From: Firmicutes bacterium CAG:555
Lineage (GTDB): Bacteria > Bacillota > Clostridia > Oscillospirales > Oscillospiraceae
DNA: 20,522 nt
Direction of reading: 5' to 3'
NCBI GenBank assembly: GCA_000431075.1
Contig: HF986901.1
Location: 1-20,522 of the forward strand
In this document: piece by piece, positions 1 to 8,837 of the stretch
Numbering within the stretch: the first letter of the stretch is position 1
How the letters are laid out: each line of letters begins with the position of its first letter
Program-made: the position numbers and the translations under genes
Notes under the pieces: model-generated
The model's input: only the letters and a program-made list of their open reading frames with translations
Databases searched by the model: none
Told to the model about the DNA's origin: nothing

Positions 1-3000
1 CCGACCAAGGACTGGGAGTGCCACTGCGGCAAGTACAAGAAGATACGCTACAAGGGCAAGATCTGCGACCGCTGCGGCGTCGAGGTCACCAAGAGCAAGG
101 TGCGCCGTGAGCGCATGGGTCACATCGAGCTTGCCGCTCCCGTGTCCCACATCTGGTACTTCAAGGGCATACCCAGCCGCATGGGTCTGCTGCTTGACCT
201 CACTCCGAGGATCCTCGAGAAGGTTCTGTACTTTGCAAATTATATAGTAACCGACCCCGGCTTCACTCCGCTGGAAAAGTGTCAGATACTCACCGAAAAA
301 GAGTACCGTGATATGCGTGAGAAGTACGAGGACGACTTTGACGCAGGTATGGGCGCAGAGGCTATCAAGAAGCTCCTGCAGCAGATAGATTGCGAGAAGC
401 TCTCGGCTGAGCTGCGTGAGGAGCTGCAGAACGCCTCCGGTCAGAAAAAGGCAAAGCTCGTCAAGCGCCTCGAGGTCGTCGAAGCGTTCAGACAGAGCGG
501 CAATAAGCCCGAGTGGATGATAATCGACATTCTGCCTGTTATCCCGCCCGAGATCCGCCCCATGGTTCAGCTCGACGGCGGCCGCTTCGCAACCAGCGAC
601 CTTAACGACCTGTACCGCAGAGTTATTAACCGCAACAACCGTCTTAAGAGACTTATCCAGCTCAACGCACCCGATATCATTGTCCGCAACGAAAAGCGCA
701 TGCTCCAGGAAGCAGTTGACGCACTTATCGATAACGGCCGCCGCGGCCGTCCCGTCACCGGCGCAAACTCCCGTGCACTCAAGTCGCTTTCCGATATGCT
801 CAAGGGCAAGCAGGGACGCTTCCGTCAGAACCTGCTTGGTAAGCGTGTTGACTATTCCGGCCGTTCCGTTATCGTTGTCGGCCCCGACCTCAAGATCTAT
901 CAGTGCGGCGTTCCCAAGGAAATGGCTATCGAGCTGTTCCGCCCGTTCGTCATGAAGAAGCTCGTTGAGGACGGCGTTGCAAACAACATCAAGTCCGCAA
1001 AGAAGATGGTCGACAAGCAGCGCACCGAGGTTTGGGACGCTCTCGAAGTCGTCATCAAGGAGCATCCGGTGCTGCTCAACCGTGCACCTACGCTGCACCG
1101 CCTGGGTATTCAGGCGTTCGAGCCCATCTTGGTTGAGGGTCGTGCTCTTAAGCTGCACCCGCTGGTATGTACCGCATATAACGCCGACTTCGACGGCGAC
1201 CAGATGGCTATCCATGTACCTCTGTCTGCTGAGGCACAGGCCGAGGCGAGAATACTCATGCTCTCGGCAAATAACCTCCTGCGTCCGCAGGACGGCCACC
1301 CCGTAACCGTGCCGACTCAGGATATGATCCTCGGCTCTTACTACCTTACCATGAAGCGCATCGGCAAGGCAGAGAAGGGCGCAGAGAATGTCCGCATCGA
1401 CGAGCCGGGCGACACCGATTACATGGAGGGTGAGATAGTCGACGGCGACGACTTCGTTGCCGCACAGGAGAAGGACGAGGCCGAGGGCAAGACCGCTCCT
1501 ACCTACAAGCCCCTGCTTTGCTACCGTGACCCCAATGAGGCGGTCATGGCATACAGCCAGGGTGAGGTCGGCCTGCACGCCCCCATCCTCGTAAGAGTTA
1601 CCAAGACTATCGACGGTGTCGAGAAGTCCAAAATTATCGAGAGCACCGTCGGCCGCATCATCTTCAACGAGAACATCCCGCAGGATCTGGGCTATGTTGA
1701 CCGCACCGATCCCAAGACCATGTTTGACCACGAGATCGGCTTCCAGGTCGGCAAGAAGCAGCTGGGCAACATCATTGACCGCTGCATCAAGAAGCACGGC
1801 TTCACCATTTCCGCAGAAGTTCTCGACAGCATCAAGGCAATGGGCTACAAGTACTCTACAAAGGGCGCTATCACGATCTCCATCGCCGACATGACCGTCC
1901 CCGAGGCAAAGCAGACCCTCATCCACGAGACCGAGGAGAAAGTCATCAAGATCGAGCGTCAGTTCAAGCGTGGCTTCATCACCGATGACGAGCGTTACCG
2001 CCTTGTCGTCTCCGAGTGGGAAAAGACCACCAAGGATGTTACCGCCGCACTTCAGAACTGCCTTGATACCTACAATCCTATCTACATGATGGCAAACTCC
2101 GGCGCTCGTGGTTCCATGAACCAGATCCGTCAGCTTGCCGGTATGCGTGGCCTTATGGCTAACACCTCCGGTAAGACCATCGAGATCCCCATCAAAGCGA
2201 ACTTCCGTGAAGGCCTTTCCGTTCTGGAATACTTCATTTCCTCCAGAGGTGCACGAAAGGGTCTTGCCGATACCGCACTTCGTACCGCCGACTCCGGTTA
2301 CCTTACCCGCCGTATGGTCGATGTCTGCCAGGATGTCATCATCCGTGAGCCCGACTGCGGCACTACCGAGGGCGTGTGGATGAGCGAGGTCGTCGACAAG
2401 GGACAGGTCGTCCAGTCCTTCGGCACCAGCATCCACGGCCGCTTCCCGGCAGTTCCCGTTTGCGATCCCGCAACCGGCGAGGTGCTGTTCGATACCGACC
2501 ATATGCTCATGCCCGAGGATGCGGAAGTTCTGGAAGCACACGGCATCAAGGCCGTCAAGATCCGCAGCGTCCTGTCCTGCGAAGCTCGCACCGGCGTCTG
2601 TGCGAAGTGCTATGGCATCAACCTTGCTATCGGCAAGCCCGTCAACGCAGGCGAGGCCGTCGGCGTTATCGCAGCTCAGTCCATCGGCGAACCCGGTACT
2701 CAGCTTACCATGCGTACCTTCCATACCGGCGGTGTCGCAGGTGACGATATCACACAGGGTCTGCCCCGTGTCGAAGAGCTGTTCGAGGCACGCAAGCCCA
2801 AGAAGATGGCTGTCCTTTCCGAGATCTCCGGCACTGTCAGCATCGAGGAAACAAAGAAGGGCGCACTGTTTGCAATAAGCGTTATCAACGAGGACGAGAG
2901 CGATACCAAGGTATACACCGTTCCTCACTCCGCAGGCATTCTCGTCAAGAACGGCGACCATGTCGACAAGGGTCAGGAGCTCACAAGCGGCGCACTCAGC

Positions 3001-3585
3001 CCGCATGATGTTCTGCGCATCCGTGGCATAGACGATGATGAGTTCGGCCGTCCCGGCGTCCGCAACTACATCATCCAGGAAGTCCAGAAGGTCTACCGTC
3101 AGCAGGGCGTTGATATCAACGATAAGCATATCGAGATCATCGTCCGCCAGATGATGCGCAAGGTCAGGATCGAGGAGTCCGGCAGCACCGACCTGCTCAG
3201 CGGCGCAACGGTCGATATCGGCGAGCTCAAGGCAGCAAACCGCAAGATCGACGAGCGCATTGCGGCAGGTGAGGAGGGTCTTACCAAGGCGACCTACACC
3301 CAGCTTCTCATGGGTATCACCAAGGCATCCCTTGCAACGGAAAGCTTCCTGTCGGCAGCCTCCTTCCAGGAGACCACCAAGGTTCTTACCGAGGCTGCAA
3401 TCAAGGGTAAGGTCGACCACCTCGTCGGCCTCAAGGAGAATGTCATCATCGGCAAGCTCATCCCCGCAGGCAGCGGCCTTGCAATGTACCGTGAGTTCGA
3501 GGAAAAGACCGACGAAACGGCAGCCGACGAAGCCGAGAGCTTTGTTGACCTGTCTGCACTTGTCGGACGCACCAACGCACTTTAA
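1..3585 (+). CDS. rpoC: DNA-directed RNA polymerase subunit beta' (5' truncated by window edge)
   Basis: Largest subunit of RNA polymerase, carrying the catalytic Mg site. The frame is open from base 1 to the TAA at 3583-3585, giving 1194 residues. By comparison with remembered Firmicute RpoC (about 1200 residues) roughly the first 50 are missing. The visible protein begins in the N-terminal zinc site, with cysteines at local residues 7, 9, 22 and 25 (CHCGKYKK...CDRCGVEV). The catalytic NADFDGDQ motif is encoded near 1180-1203, and the trigger-loop region MRTFHTGGVAGDD near 2709-2747. The second zinc site uses DCGTT plus SCEARTGVCAKCYG. The lineage-variable middle part (around VDGDDFVAAQEKDEAEG) is acidic. 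A GTG at 100 is in frame but lies inside the zinc domain and is not the start. rpoB would be expected upstream. A strong terminator follows 8 nt after the stop. Confidence 0.99.
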   Translation, partial: PTKDWECHCGKYKKIRYKGKICDRCGVEVTKSKVRRERMGHIELAAPVSHIWYFKGIPSRMGLLLDLTPRILEKVLYFANYIVTDPGFTPLEKCQILTEKEYRDMREKYEDDFDAGMGAEAIKKLLQQIDCEKLSAELREELQNASGQKKAKLVKRLEVVEAFRQSGNKPEWMIIDILPVIPPEIRPMVQLDGGRFATSDLNDLYRRVINRNNRLKRLIQLNAPDIIVRNEKRMLQEAVDALIDNGRRGRPVTGANSRALKSLSDMLKGKQGRFRQNLLGKRVDYSGRSVIVVGPDLKIYQCGVPKEMAIELFRPFVMKKLVEDGVANNIKSAKKMVDKQRTEVWDALEVVIKEHPVLLNRAPTLHRLGIQAFEPILVEGRALKLHPLVCTAYNADFDGDQMAIHVPLSAEAQAEARILMLSANNLLRPQDGHPVTVPTQDMILGSYYLTMKRIGKAEKGAENVRIDEPGDTDYMEGEIVDGDDFVAAQEKDEAEGKTAPTYKPLLCYRDPNEAVMAYSQGEVGLHAPILVRVTKTIDGVEKSKIIESTVGRIIFNENIPQDLGYVDRTDPKTMFDHEIGFQVGKKQLGNIIDRCIKKHGFTISAEVLDSIKAMGYKYSTKGAITISIADMTVPEAKQTLIHETEEKVIKIERQFKRGFITDDERYRLVVSEWEKTTKDVTAALQNCLDTYNPIYMMANSGARGSMNQIRQLAGMRGLMANTSGKTIEIPIKANFREGLSVLEYFISSRGARKGLADTALRTADSGYLTRRMVDVCQDVIIREPDCGTTEGVWMSEVVDKGQVVQSFGTSIHGRFPAVPVCDPATGEVLFDTDHMLMPEDAEVLEAHGIKAVKIRSVLSCEARTGVCAKCYGINLAIGKPVNAGEAVGVIAAQSIGEPGTQLTMRTFHTGGVAGDDITQGLPRVEELFEARKPKKMAVLSEISGTVSIEETKKGALFAISVINEDESDTKVYTVPHSAGILVKNGDHVDKGQELTSGALSPHDVLRIRGIDDDEFGRPGVRNYIIQEVQKVYRQQGVDINDKHIEIIVRQMMRKVRIEESGSTDLLSGATVDIGELKAANRKIDERIAAGEEGLTKATYTQLLMGITKASLATESFLSAASFQETTKVLTEAAIKGKVDHLVGLKENVIIGKLIPAGSGLAMYREFEEKTDETAADEAESFVDLSALVGRTNAL

Positions 3586-3592
3586 GAAACCT

Positions 3593-3627
3593 AAAAACTG
3601 CTGTACCTTATGGGTACAGCAGTTTTT
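3593..3627 (+). terminator. Rho-independent terminator after rpoC
   Basis: Perfect 15-bp stem: 3593-3607 pairs with 3613-3627, loop TTATG. The 3' arm ends in TTTTT. It separates rpoC from the downstream small gene and from the str operon. Confidence 0.93.
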
Positions 3628-3761
3628 GCCCGTCAATACCTCCAATTACGGCAGCCACTAACTGTATAGTATGGCAAATTATGCGGCGCTGAACAAATTT
3701 TCTTTGCATAGAGATAACTATTATAGTACGATTTATTTATAGATGTATTGGAGGGATAGCT

Positions 3762-4163
3762 ATGTCGAAGAAACTATCCGGTTGGATAACCGCCGCCGTG
3801 TGCCTGCTGCTGATAATAGCGCTGTATTTCCTTGCACCTGCTCATCCCATCGACGCAGGCGAGATAACCTACGCAACCGTCACTCGCAGCTATGACCACA
3901 TTGATCTGAAGGGGAAGCGGTTAGAAGACATCAATGAACTGTTTGCCGAGGTTACAGCCAAGCGCTGCTTCACTCCGGCAAATATCACAGAGGATGAGAG
4001 CGCTCTAATGGTTGACATAACAACAAACGACGGTGTAAAGCACATCATCTTTAATGACGAGGCATATCTGTACTCATCGGCCGACGACATCATTTGGTAC
4101 AGACTAGAAAATGCACTCTACCTGCGTTTATTCGTAGAAAACCTTCCGCATGTCGAAGAGTGA
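3762..4163 (+). CDS. Hypothetical membrane-anchored small protein, 133 aa
   Basis: I do not recognise a family. The protein opens with a short basic N-terminus (MSKKLSGW) and one hydrophobic segment at about residues 9-25 (ITAAVCLLLIIALYFLA). It reads as a single-pass anchor or uncleaved signal, with about 105 residues outside the membrane. The outer part alternates polar and hydrophobic stretches and has acidic patches, including a DITTNDGVKHIIFNDEAYLY segment that looks like paired beta strands. There is one cysteine, at residue 69, and no lipobox. The start is supported by GGAGGG at 3750-3755, 6 nt before the ATG. The gene has a terminator on each side, so it is probably a separate transcript, although I could not find a good promoter in 3628-3745. 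Its position between rpoC and rpsL is unusual. Coding status is well supported by the RBS and gene-like composition; function is unknown. Confidence 0.8.
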   Translation: MSKKLSGWITAAVCLLLIIALYFLAPAHPIDAGEITYATVTRSYDHIDLKGKRLEDINELFAEVTAKRCFTPANITEDESALMVDITTNDGVKHIIFNDEAYLYSSADDIIWYRLENALYLRLFVENLPHVEE

Positions 4164-4173
4164 CGCAAAGCAT

Positions 4174-4201
4174 GAAACTGCCGCCCATATGCGGCAGTTT
4201 C
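4174..4201 (+). terminator. Hairpin terminator after the small membrane protein gene
   Basis: 11-bp stem: 4174-4184 with 4191-4201, loop CCATAT. The trailing T run is weak (the arm ends in GTTTC), so termination may be partial, but the position just after the stop codon fits. Confidence 0.7.
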
Positions 4202-4255
4202 GGCATTTAGACAAGAAAAAGCGAAAATGGAAACTGTATTTTGTGTAAAAAATTC

Positions 4256-4284
4256 TTGACTAAATTTGTGTAATTTGCTAAAAT
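4256..4284 (+). promoter_or_regulatory. Sigma-A type promoter of the str operon
   Basis: TTGACT (4256-4261), 17-nt spacer, TAAAAT (4279-4284). This is close to consensus at optimal spacing. Transcription would begin near 4291, giving a leader of about 88 nt before rpsL. Confidence 0.85.
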
Positions 4285-4290
4285 ATCAAT

Positions 4291-4378
4291 CTGTGTGGGG
4301 TCACTATGCCCAAAAGGGACTGACCCACCGAAAATCCTTGATATTCAAGGAAATTTTTGAAGAAAGGAGAAATGAAAA
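4291..4378 (+). promoter_or_regulatory. Structured 5' leader of rpsL
   Basis: Two hairpins can be drawn. The first pairs 4295-4303 with 4321-4328 (one bulged G) and is topped by a CCC-AAAA-GGG stem. The second pairs CCTTGA (4336-4341) with TCAAGG (4345-4350) and is followed by TTTTT at 4354-4358, which resembles a weak intrinsic attenuator. The AAAGGAG ribosome binding site is at 4363-4369. Regulation by attenuation or a ribosomal protein is an inference; only the base pairing is seen. Confidence 0.5.
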
Positions 4379-4801
4379 TTGCCTACCTTTAACCAGTTGG
4401 TAAGAAAAGGCAGAGAGAAGGTCACCTACAAGTCCAATTCTCCCGCAATGCAGAAGGGTCTGAACACCCTGAAGAATCGTGAGACCGACCTGAGCGCACC
4501 TCAGAAGAGAGGCGTCTGCACCGCAGTCCGTACCTCTACTCCTAAGAAGCCGAACTCCGCTCTGCGTAAAATTGCCCGTGTCCGCCTGACCAATGGCTAC
4601 GAAGTTACCGCTTACATTCCCGGTATCGGCCACAACCTTCAGGAGCACAGCGTCGTCATGATCCGCGGCGGTCGTGTAAAGGACCTCCCCGGTGTCCGTT
4701 ACCACATCATCCGTGGTACCCTCGATGCACAGGGTGTTTCCGGTCGTATGCAGGCCCGCAGTAAGTACGGTGCAAAGAGACCCAAGGCCTCGAAGAAGTA
4801 A
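4379..4801 (+). CDS. rpsL: 30S ribosomal protein S12
   Basis: Small-subunit protein at the decoding centre, 140 residues, matching the longer Gram-positive form. The family motifs are present: MPTFNQLVRKGRE at the N-terminus, TPKKPNSALRK (K56/K57) and GGRVKDLPGVRYH (K101, D102). The lysines whose replacement gives streptomycin resistance in other bacteria (E. coli K43 and K88) are both wild type. The start codon is TTG at 4379, because the conserved S12 N-terminus begins exactly there and AAAGGAG (4363-4369) lies 9 nt upstream. An out-of-frame ATG at 4372 is only 2 nt from the Shine-Dalgarno and opens a six-codon frame that stops at 4390-4392. First gene of rpsL-rpsG-fusA-tuf. Confidence 0.98.
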   Translation: MPTFNQLVRKGREKVTYKSNSPAMQKGLNTLKNRETDLSAPQKRGVCTAVRTSTPKKPNSALRKIARVRLTNGYEVTAYIPGIGHNLQEHSVVMIRGGRVKDLPGVRYHIIRGTLDAQGVSGRMQARSKYGAKRPKASKK

Positions 4802-4927
4802 TCAACCAACAGCAAAAATTTTGCCCTGTTGTTTATCATAATATTGATAACCTCGGGGCGCAGACGGAAAGCGAGAAGTCTTTCCGAGTACCTGTGAAGT
4901 CATTTTTTAATGAAGGAGGGAAGCAAA
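4802..4927 (+). other. Structured rpsL-rpsG intercistronic spacer
   Basis: 126 nt without a gene. It holds several possible hairpins: CAACAG (4807-4812) with CTGTTG (4826-4831); a small ATCA/TGAT stem around 4835-4848; and CGGAAAG (4865-4871) with CTTTCCG (4880-4886). In E. coli the equivalent spacer is the S7 repressor target of the str operon; the same role here is an inference from position only. Confidence 0.5.
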
Positions 4928-5398
4928 GTGCCCAGAAGAGGTAATGTTCCCAAAAGAGAGATTTTACCCGATCCTATGTACAATAGCGTTCTGGTGACCA
5001 AGCTCATCAATGCTATTATGCTGGACGGCAAAAAGGGTGTTGCTCAGAAGGTCGTTTATGACGCTTTTGACATCATCAAGGAGAAGACCGGCAAGGAGCC
5101 CCTTGAGGCCTTCACCGAGGCAATGAACAACATTATGCCCAGCCTGGAAGTCAAGGCTCGCCGTGTCGGCGGTGCTACCTACCAGGTTCCTATCGAAGTA
5201 AGACCTGCCCGCCGTCAGACGCTCGGCCTTCGTTGGCTCGTCGGCTACGCCCGCAAGCGTGGCGAGAAGACCATGAAGGAACGTCTCGCAGGCGAGATCA
5301 TGGATGCATGCAACAATCTCGGTGCCTCCGTCAAGAAGCGTGAGGATACCCACAAGATGGCAGATTCCAACAAGGCATTCGCACACTTCAGATGGTAA
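4928..5398 (+). CDS. rpsG: 30S ribosomal protein S7
   Basis: Primary 16S rRNA binding protein that nucleates assembly of the 30S head; 156 residues, the usual length. The N-terminus PRRGNVPKREILPDP and the KARRVGGATYQVPIEV and RWLVGYARKRGEKTM stretches are characteristic. I place the start at GTG 4928, not at the in-frame ATG 4910. The ATG would add six residues absent from the family and overlaps its own ribosome binding site, whereas AAGGAGG (4913-4919) lies 8 nt before the GTG. It ends 18 nt before fusA, so the two are co-transcribed. Confidence 0.98.
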   Translation: MPRRGNVPKREILPDPMYNSVLVTKLINAIMLDGKKGVAQKVVYDAFDIIKEKTGKEPLEAFTEAMNNIMPSLEVKARRVGGATYQVPIEVRPARRQTLGLRWLVGYARKRGEKTMKERLAGEIMDACNNLGASVKKREDTHKMADSNKAFAHFRW

Positions 5399-5416
5399 TC
5401 TGAACAGGAGTATTTT

Positions 5417-7495
5417 ATGCCCAGACAGTATTCACTTGAAAAAACCAGAAATATCGGAATCATGGCTCACATCGATGCTGGTAAGACTACGACCACTGAG
5501 CGTATTCTTTACTATACCGGCGTCAACTACAAGATAGGTGAGACCCATGAGGGTACTGCAACCATGGACTGGATGGAGCAGGAGCAGGAGCGTGGCATCA
5601 CCATCACCTCCGCCGCAACCACCTGCCACTGGCGCAATACCCGCATCAATATCATCGATACCCCGGGTCATGTTGACTTCACCGTTGAAGTCGAGCGTTC
5701 TCTGCGAGTACTCGACGGCTGCGTGACGGTCCTCTGTGCAAAGGGCGGCGTTGAGCCTCAGTCCGAGACAGTATGGAGACAGGCCGACCATTACCACGTT
5801 CCCAGAATGATATACGTTAATAAAATGGATATCATGGGCGCCGACTTCTATCATGTTCTCGAGATGATACATGACAGACTTAAATGTAATGCGGTCCCCA
5901 TTCAGCTCCCCATCGGTGCTGAAGCTGATTTCAGGGGCATAATTGACCTGGTCGAAATGAACGCCCGTGTCTACTATGACGATCTCGGCAACGATATGCG
6001 TGATGAGCCCATCCCTGAGGATATGCGTGATCTCGCCGAGGAGTACAGAACCAAGATGCTCGAAGCCATTTCCGACTTCGATGATGAGATAATGATGCTT
6101 TATCTCGAGGGCGAGGAGATCCCGCAGGATATGATCCGTGCCGCCATCAGAAAGGCCACCTGCGCTGTCAAGATGGTGCCCGTCGTCTGCGGAACTTCCT
6201 ACAAAAACAAAGGCGTGCAGAAGCTGCTTGACGCCATCGTCGATTATATGCCCTCTCCCTTGGATATCCCCGCAATATGCGGCGTAAACCCCAAGACCGA
6301 TGAGGAGGAGACCCGTGAGGCCTCCGACAGCGCACCGTTCTCGGCGCTTGCGTTCAAGATCATGACCGACCCTTATGTCGGCCGACTGAGCTTCTTCCGT
6401 GTATACTCCGGTACGCTGGAGGCCGGCAAGACCGTGCTCAACTCGTCCAAGGGTCAGCGTGAGCGCATAGGCCGCATCCTGCTGATGCACGCAAATCACA
6501 GAGAAGATCTCACCATGGCTTATTCCGGTGACATCGCCGCCGCAGTCGGTCTCAAAAATACCACAACAGGCGATACTCTTTGTGATGAGAAAAACCCCAT
6601 TGTCCTTGAATCCATGGAATTCCCCGAGCCTGTCATCCGTGTTGCCATCGAGCCCAAGACCAAGGCCGGTCAGGAGAAGATGGCTATCGCCCTTCAAAAG
6701 CTGGCAGAGGAAGACCCCACCTTCAAGACCTATACGGATGAAGAGACGGGTCAGACCATCATCGCCGGTATGGGCGAGCTCCATCTGGAGATCATCGTTG
6801 ACAGACTGCTCAGAGAGTTCAAGGTAGAAGCCAATGTCGGCAAGCCCCAGGTTTCCTATAAGGAGACCATTACCCGCTCTGCCACCGTCGATACCCGCTA
6901 TGCCCGCCAGACCGGCGGTAAGGGTCAGTTTGCACAATGTAAGATCACCGTTGAGCCGAACGAGCCCGGCAAGGGTTATGAGTTCATCAACAAGATCACC
7001 GGCGGTGCTATCCCCAAGGAATACATTCCTTGCGTCGATCAGGGTATTCAGGGTGCTATGCAGTCCGGCGTCCTTGCAGGCTATCAGGTCGTCGATGTCA
7101 AGGTAACCTTGATAGACGGCTCGTACCACGAGGTCGACTCCTCCGAGATGGCCTTTAAGATCTGCGGCAGCATGGCGTTCAAGGAGGCCTGCGAAAAGGC
7201 CGGCCCGACTTTGCTCGAGCCCATTATGAAGGTCGTCGTGACCGCACCCGATGAGTACATGGGTGATGTCATGGGCGATGTAAACGCAAGACGCGGACAG
7301 ATCGTCGGCTCCGACATCAGAAACGGTGCGGCAGTCATCGAGGCAAATGTCCCGCTGTCTACCATGTTTGGTTACGCTACCGACCTGCGCAGCAAAACGC
7401 AGGGCAGAGCGACTTACAGCATGGAACCCAGCCACTATGTTGAGCTTCCCAAGAGCCTCCAGGAGACTCTGGTCGGCAGCCGCAGAAAAGGCTGA
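5417..7495 (+). CDS. fusA: Translation elongation factor G
   Basis: GTPase that drives translocation of tRNA and mRNA on the ribosome; 692 residues, full length. GTP-binding motifs are intact: P-loop AHIDAGKTT (17-25), switch I ERGITITSAAT (58-68), DTPGHVDF (81-88) and NKMD (135-138). Domains II-V follow without interruption, including GMGELHLEIIVDRLLREF in domain III and RQTGGKGQF in domain IV. Start ATG at 5417 is preceded by AGGAG at 5405-5409. It lies in the middle of the str operon, 18 nt after rpsG and 64 nt before tuf. The antisense strand is open for about 2 kb, which is a codon-bias artefact and not a gene. Confidence 0.98.
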   Translation: MPRQYSLEKTRNIGIMAHIDAGKTTTTERILYYTGVNYKIGETHEGTATMDWMEQEQERGITITSAATTCHWRNTRINIIDTPGHVDFTVEVERSLRVLDGCVTVLCAKGGVEPQSETVWRQADHYHVPRMIYVNKMDIMGADFYHVLEMIHDRLKCNAVPIQLPIGAEADFRGIIDLVEMNARVYYDDLGNDMRDEPIPEDMRDLAEEYRTKMLEAISDFDDEIMMLYLEGEEIPQDMIRAAIRKATCAVKMVPVVCGTSYKNKGVQKLLDAIVDYMPSPLDIPAICGVNPKTDEEETREASDSAPFSALAFKIMTDPYVGRLSFFRVYSGTLEAGKTVLNSSKGQRERIGRILLMHANHREDLTMAYSGDIAAAVGLKNTTTGDTLCDEKNPIVLESMEFPEPVIRVAIEPKTKAGQEKMAIALQKLAEEDPTFKTYTDEETGQTIIAGMGELHLEIIVDRLLREFKVEANVGKPQVSYKETITRSATVDTRYARQTGGKGQFAQCKITVEPNEPGKGYEFINKITGGAIPKEYIPCVDQGIQGAMQSGVLAGYQVVDVKVTLIDGSYHEVDSSEMAFKICGSMAFKEACEKAGPTLLEPIMKVVVTAPDEYMGDVMGDVNARRGQIVGSDIRNGAAVIEANVPLSTMFGYATDLRSKTQGRATYSMEPSHYVELPKSLQETLVGSRRKG

Positions 7496-7559
7496 TAAAA
7501 TAAATGTACAAGTAAGTAATTATTAAAAGTATTGATCAAAACAATTTGGAGGTAAAATC

Positions 7560-8762
7560 ATGGCAAAGCAGACATTCGACAGATCCCTGCCCCACGTTAA
7601 TATCGGTACCATTGGCCATATTGACCACGGCAAGACCACTCTGACCGCAGCTATCACTAAGTACCTTGCAATGCAGGGTGGCGCAGAGTACACTGACTAC
7701 TCTTCCATCGACAAGGCTCCCGAAGAGAGAGAGCGCGGCATCACTATCAACACCGCTCATGTTGAATACAAGACCGCAAAGCGTCATTACGCACACGTTG
7801 ACTGCCCGGGCCACGCCGACTACATCAAGAACATGATCACCGGCGCAGCTCAGATGGACGGCGCGATCCTCGTTATCGCAGCATCCGACGGCCCCATGGC
7901 TCAGACTCGTGAGCACCTTCTGCTCGCTCGTCAGGTTAATGTTCCTTCCGTTCTCGTATTCCTGAACAAGTGCGATCAGGTCGACGACGAAGAGCTCCTC
8001 GAGCTCGTTGAGATGGAAGTTCGTGAGCTTCTCGACTTCTACGGCTTCCCCGGAGACGAGACCCCCATCATCCGTGGCTCCGCTCTTAACGCACTCGTTT
8101 GCGAGTCCAACGATCCCAATGCTCCCGAGTATGCTTGCATCAAGGAGCTCATGGACGCAGTTGACAATTGGATCCCCACTCCCGACCGCAAGGCCGATCA
8201 GCCCTTCCTCATGCCCATCGAGGACGTCTTCACCATTTCCGGTCGTGGCACCGTTACCACCGGCCGTGTTGAGCGTGGCCGCGTCAAGGTTGGCGACAAG
8301 GTTCAGATCGTTGGCCTGAAGGACGAGATCACCGAGACCACCGTTACCGGTACCGAGATGTTCCACAAGATCCTCGAGTACGCAGAGGCTGGCGACAATG
8401 TCGGTACTCTTCTCCGTGGTATCGCAAAGAAGGACGTCGAGCGTGGACAGGTTCTGGCAGCTCCCGGCTCCATCAAGCCCCACACCAAGTTCAAGGGTCA
8501 GGTTTACGTTCTGTCCAAGGAAGAAGGCGGCCGTCACACTCCGTTCTTCAACAACTACCGTCCCCAGTTCTACTTCCGTACCACCGACGTTACCGGCGTC
8601 ATCACTCTTCCCGAAGGCACTGAGATGTGCATGCCCGGCGACAATGTCGACATGGATGTTGAGCTGATCACCCCGATCGCAATCGAGAACGGCCTGCGTT
8701 TCGCTATCCGTGAGGGTGGCCGCACTGTCGGTTCCGGCGTTGTTATCGCAATCAACGACTAA
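7560..8762 (+). CDS. tuf: Translation elongation factor Tu
   Basis: GTPase that delivers aminoacyl-tRNA to the ribosome; 400 residues, full length. Motifs: GHIDHGKTT (19-27), switch I ERGITINTAHVEY (58-70), DCPGHADY (81-88), NKCD (136-139) and GSALNAL. Domains 2 and 3 are present through TVGSGVVIAIND. Some positions differ from the forms I remember: NKCDQVDD instead of NKCDMVDD, FFNNYRPQFYF instead of FFKGYRPQFYF, and a VVIAIND tail. GGAGG lies at 7548-7552, ahead of the ATG. It is the last gene of the operon and is followed by tandem hairpins. No second tuf copy is visible in the window. Confidence 0.98.
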   Translation: MAKQTFDRSLPHVNIGTIGHIDHGKTTLTAAITKYLAMQGGAEYTDYSSIDKAPEERERGITINTAHVEYKTAKRHYAHVDCPGHADYIKNMITGAAQMDGAILVIAASDGPMAQTREHLLLARQVNVPSVLVFLNKCDQVDDEELLELVEMEVRELLDFYGFPGDETPIIRGSALNALVCESNDPNAPEYACIKELMDAVDNWIPTPDRKADQPFLMPIEDVFTISGRGTVTTGRVERGRVKVGDKVQIVGLKDEITETTVTGTEMFHKILEYAEAGDNVGTLLRGIAKKDVERGQVLAAPGSIKPHTKFKGQVYVLSKEEGGRHTPFFNNYRPQFYFRTTDVTGVITLPEGTEMCMPGDNVDMDVELITPIAIENGLRFAIREGGRTVGSGVVIAIND

Positions 8763-8774
8763 TATCGTTTAATA

Positions 8775-8830
8775 GCCGCTCTTGCGGCAAAGCAAGGCCG
8801 CATCAAGGGCTAACGCCCTTGGTGCGGTTT
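8775..8830 (+). terminator. Tandem hairpins terminating the str operon
   Basis: A first small hairpin pairs GCCGC (8775-8779) with GCGGC (8784-8788). A second, stronger one pairs 8798-8810 with 8815-8827 (13 bp, one G-U, loop TAAC) and can extend into the TTT at 8828-8830. The T tract is short and interrupted by CG. Confidence 0.8.
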
Positions 8831-8837
8831 CGTGCCT

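Noticed and set aside
4910..4927. ATG at 4910 as the rpsG start
   Set aside because: It overlaps its own AAGGAGG and adds six residues not found in S7; GTG 4928 fits the family N-terminus and spacing.
5432..7435. 667-codon open frame antisense to fusA
   Set aside because: It mirrors the fusA codon bias, has no RBS and no recognisable domain; EF-G on the other strand is certain.
7536..8537. 333-codon open frame antisense to tuf
   Set aside because: Reverse-frame shadow of EF-Tu.
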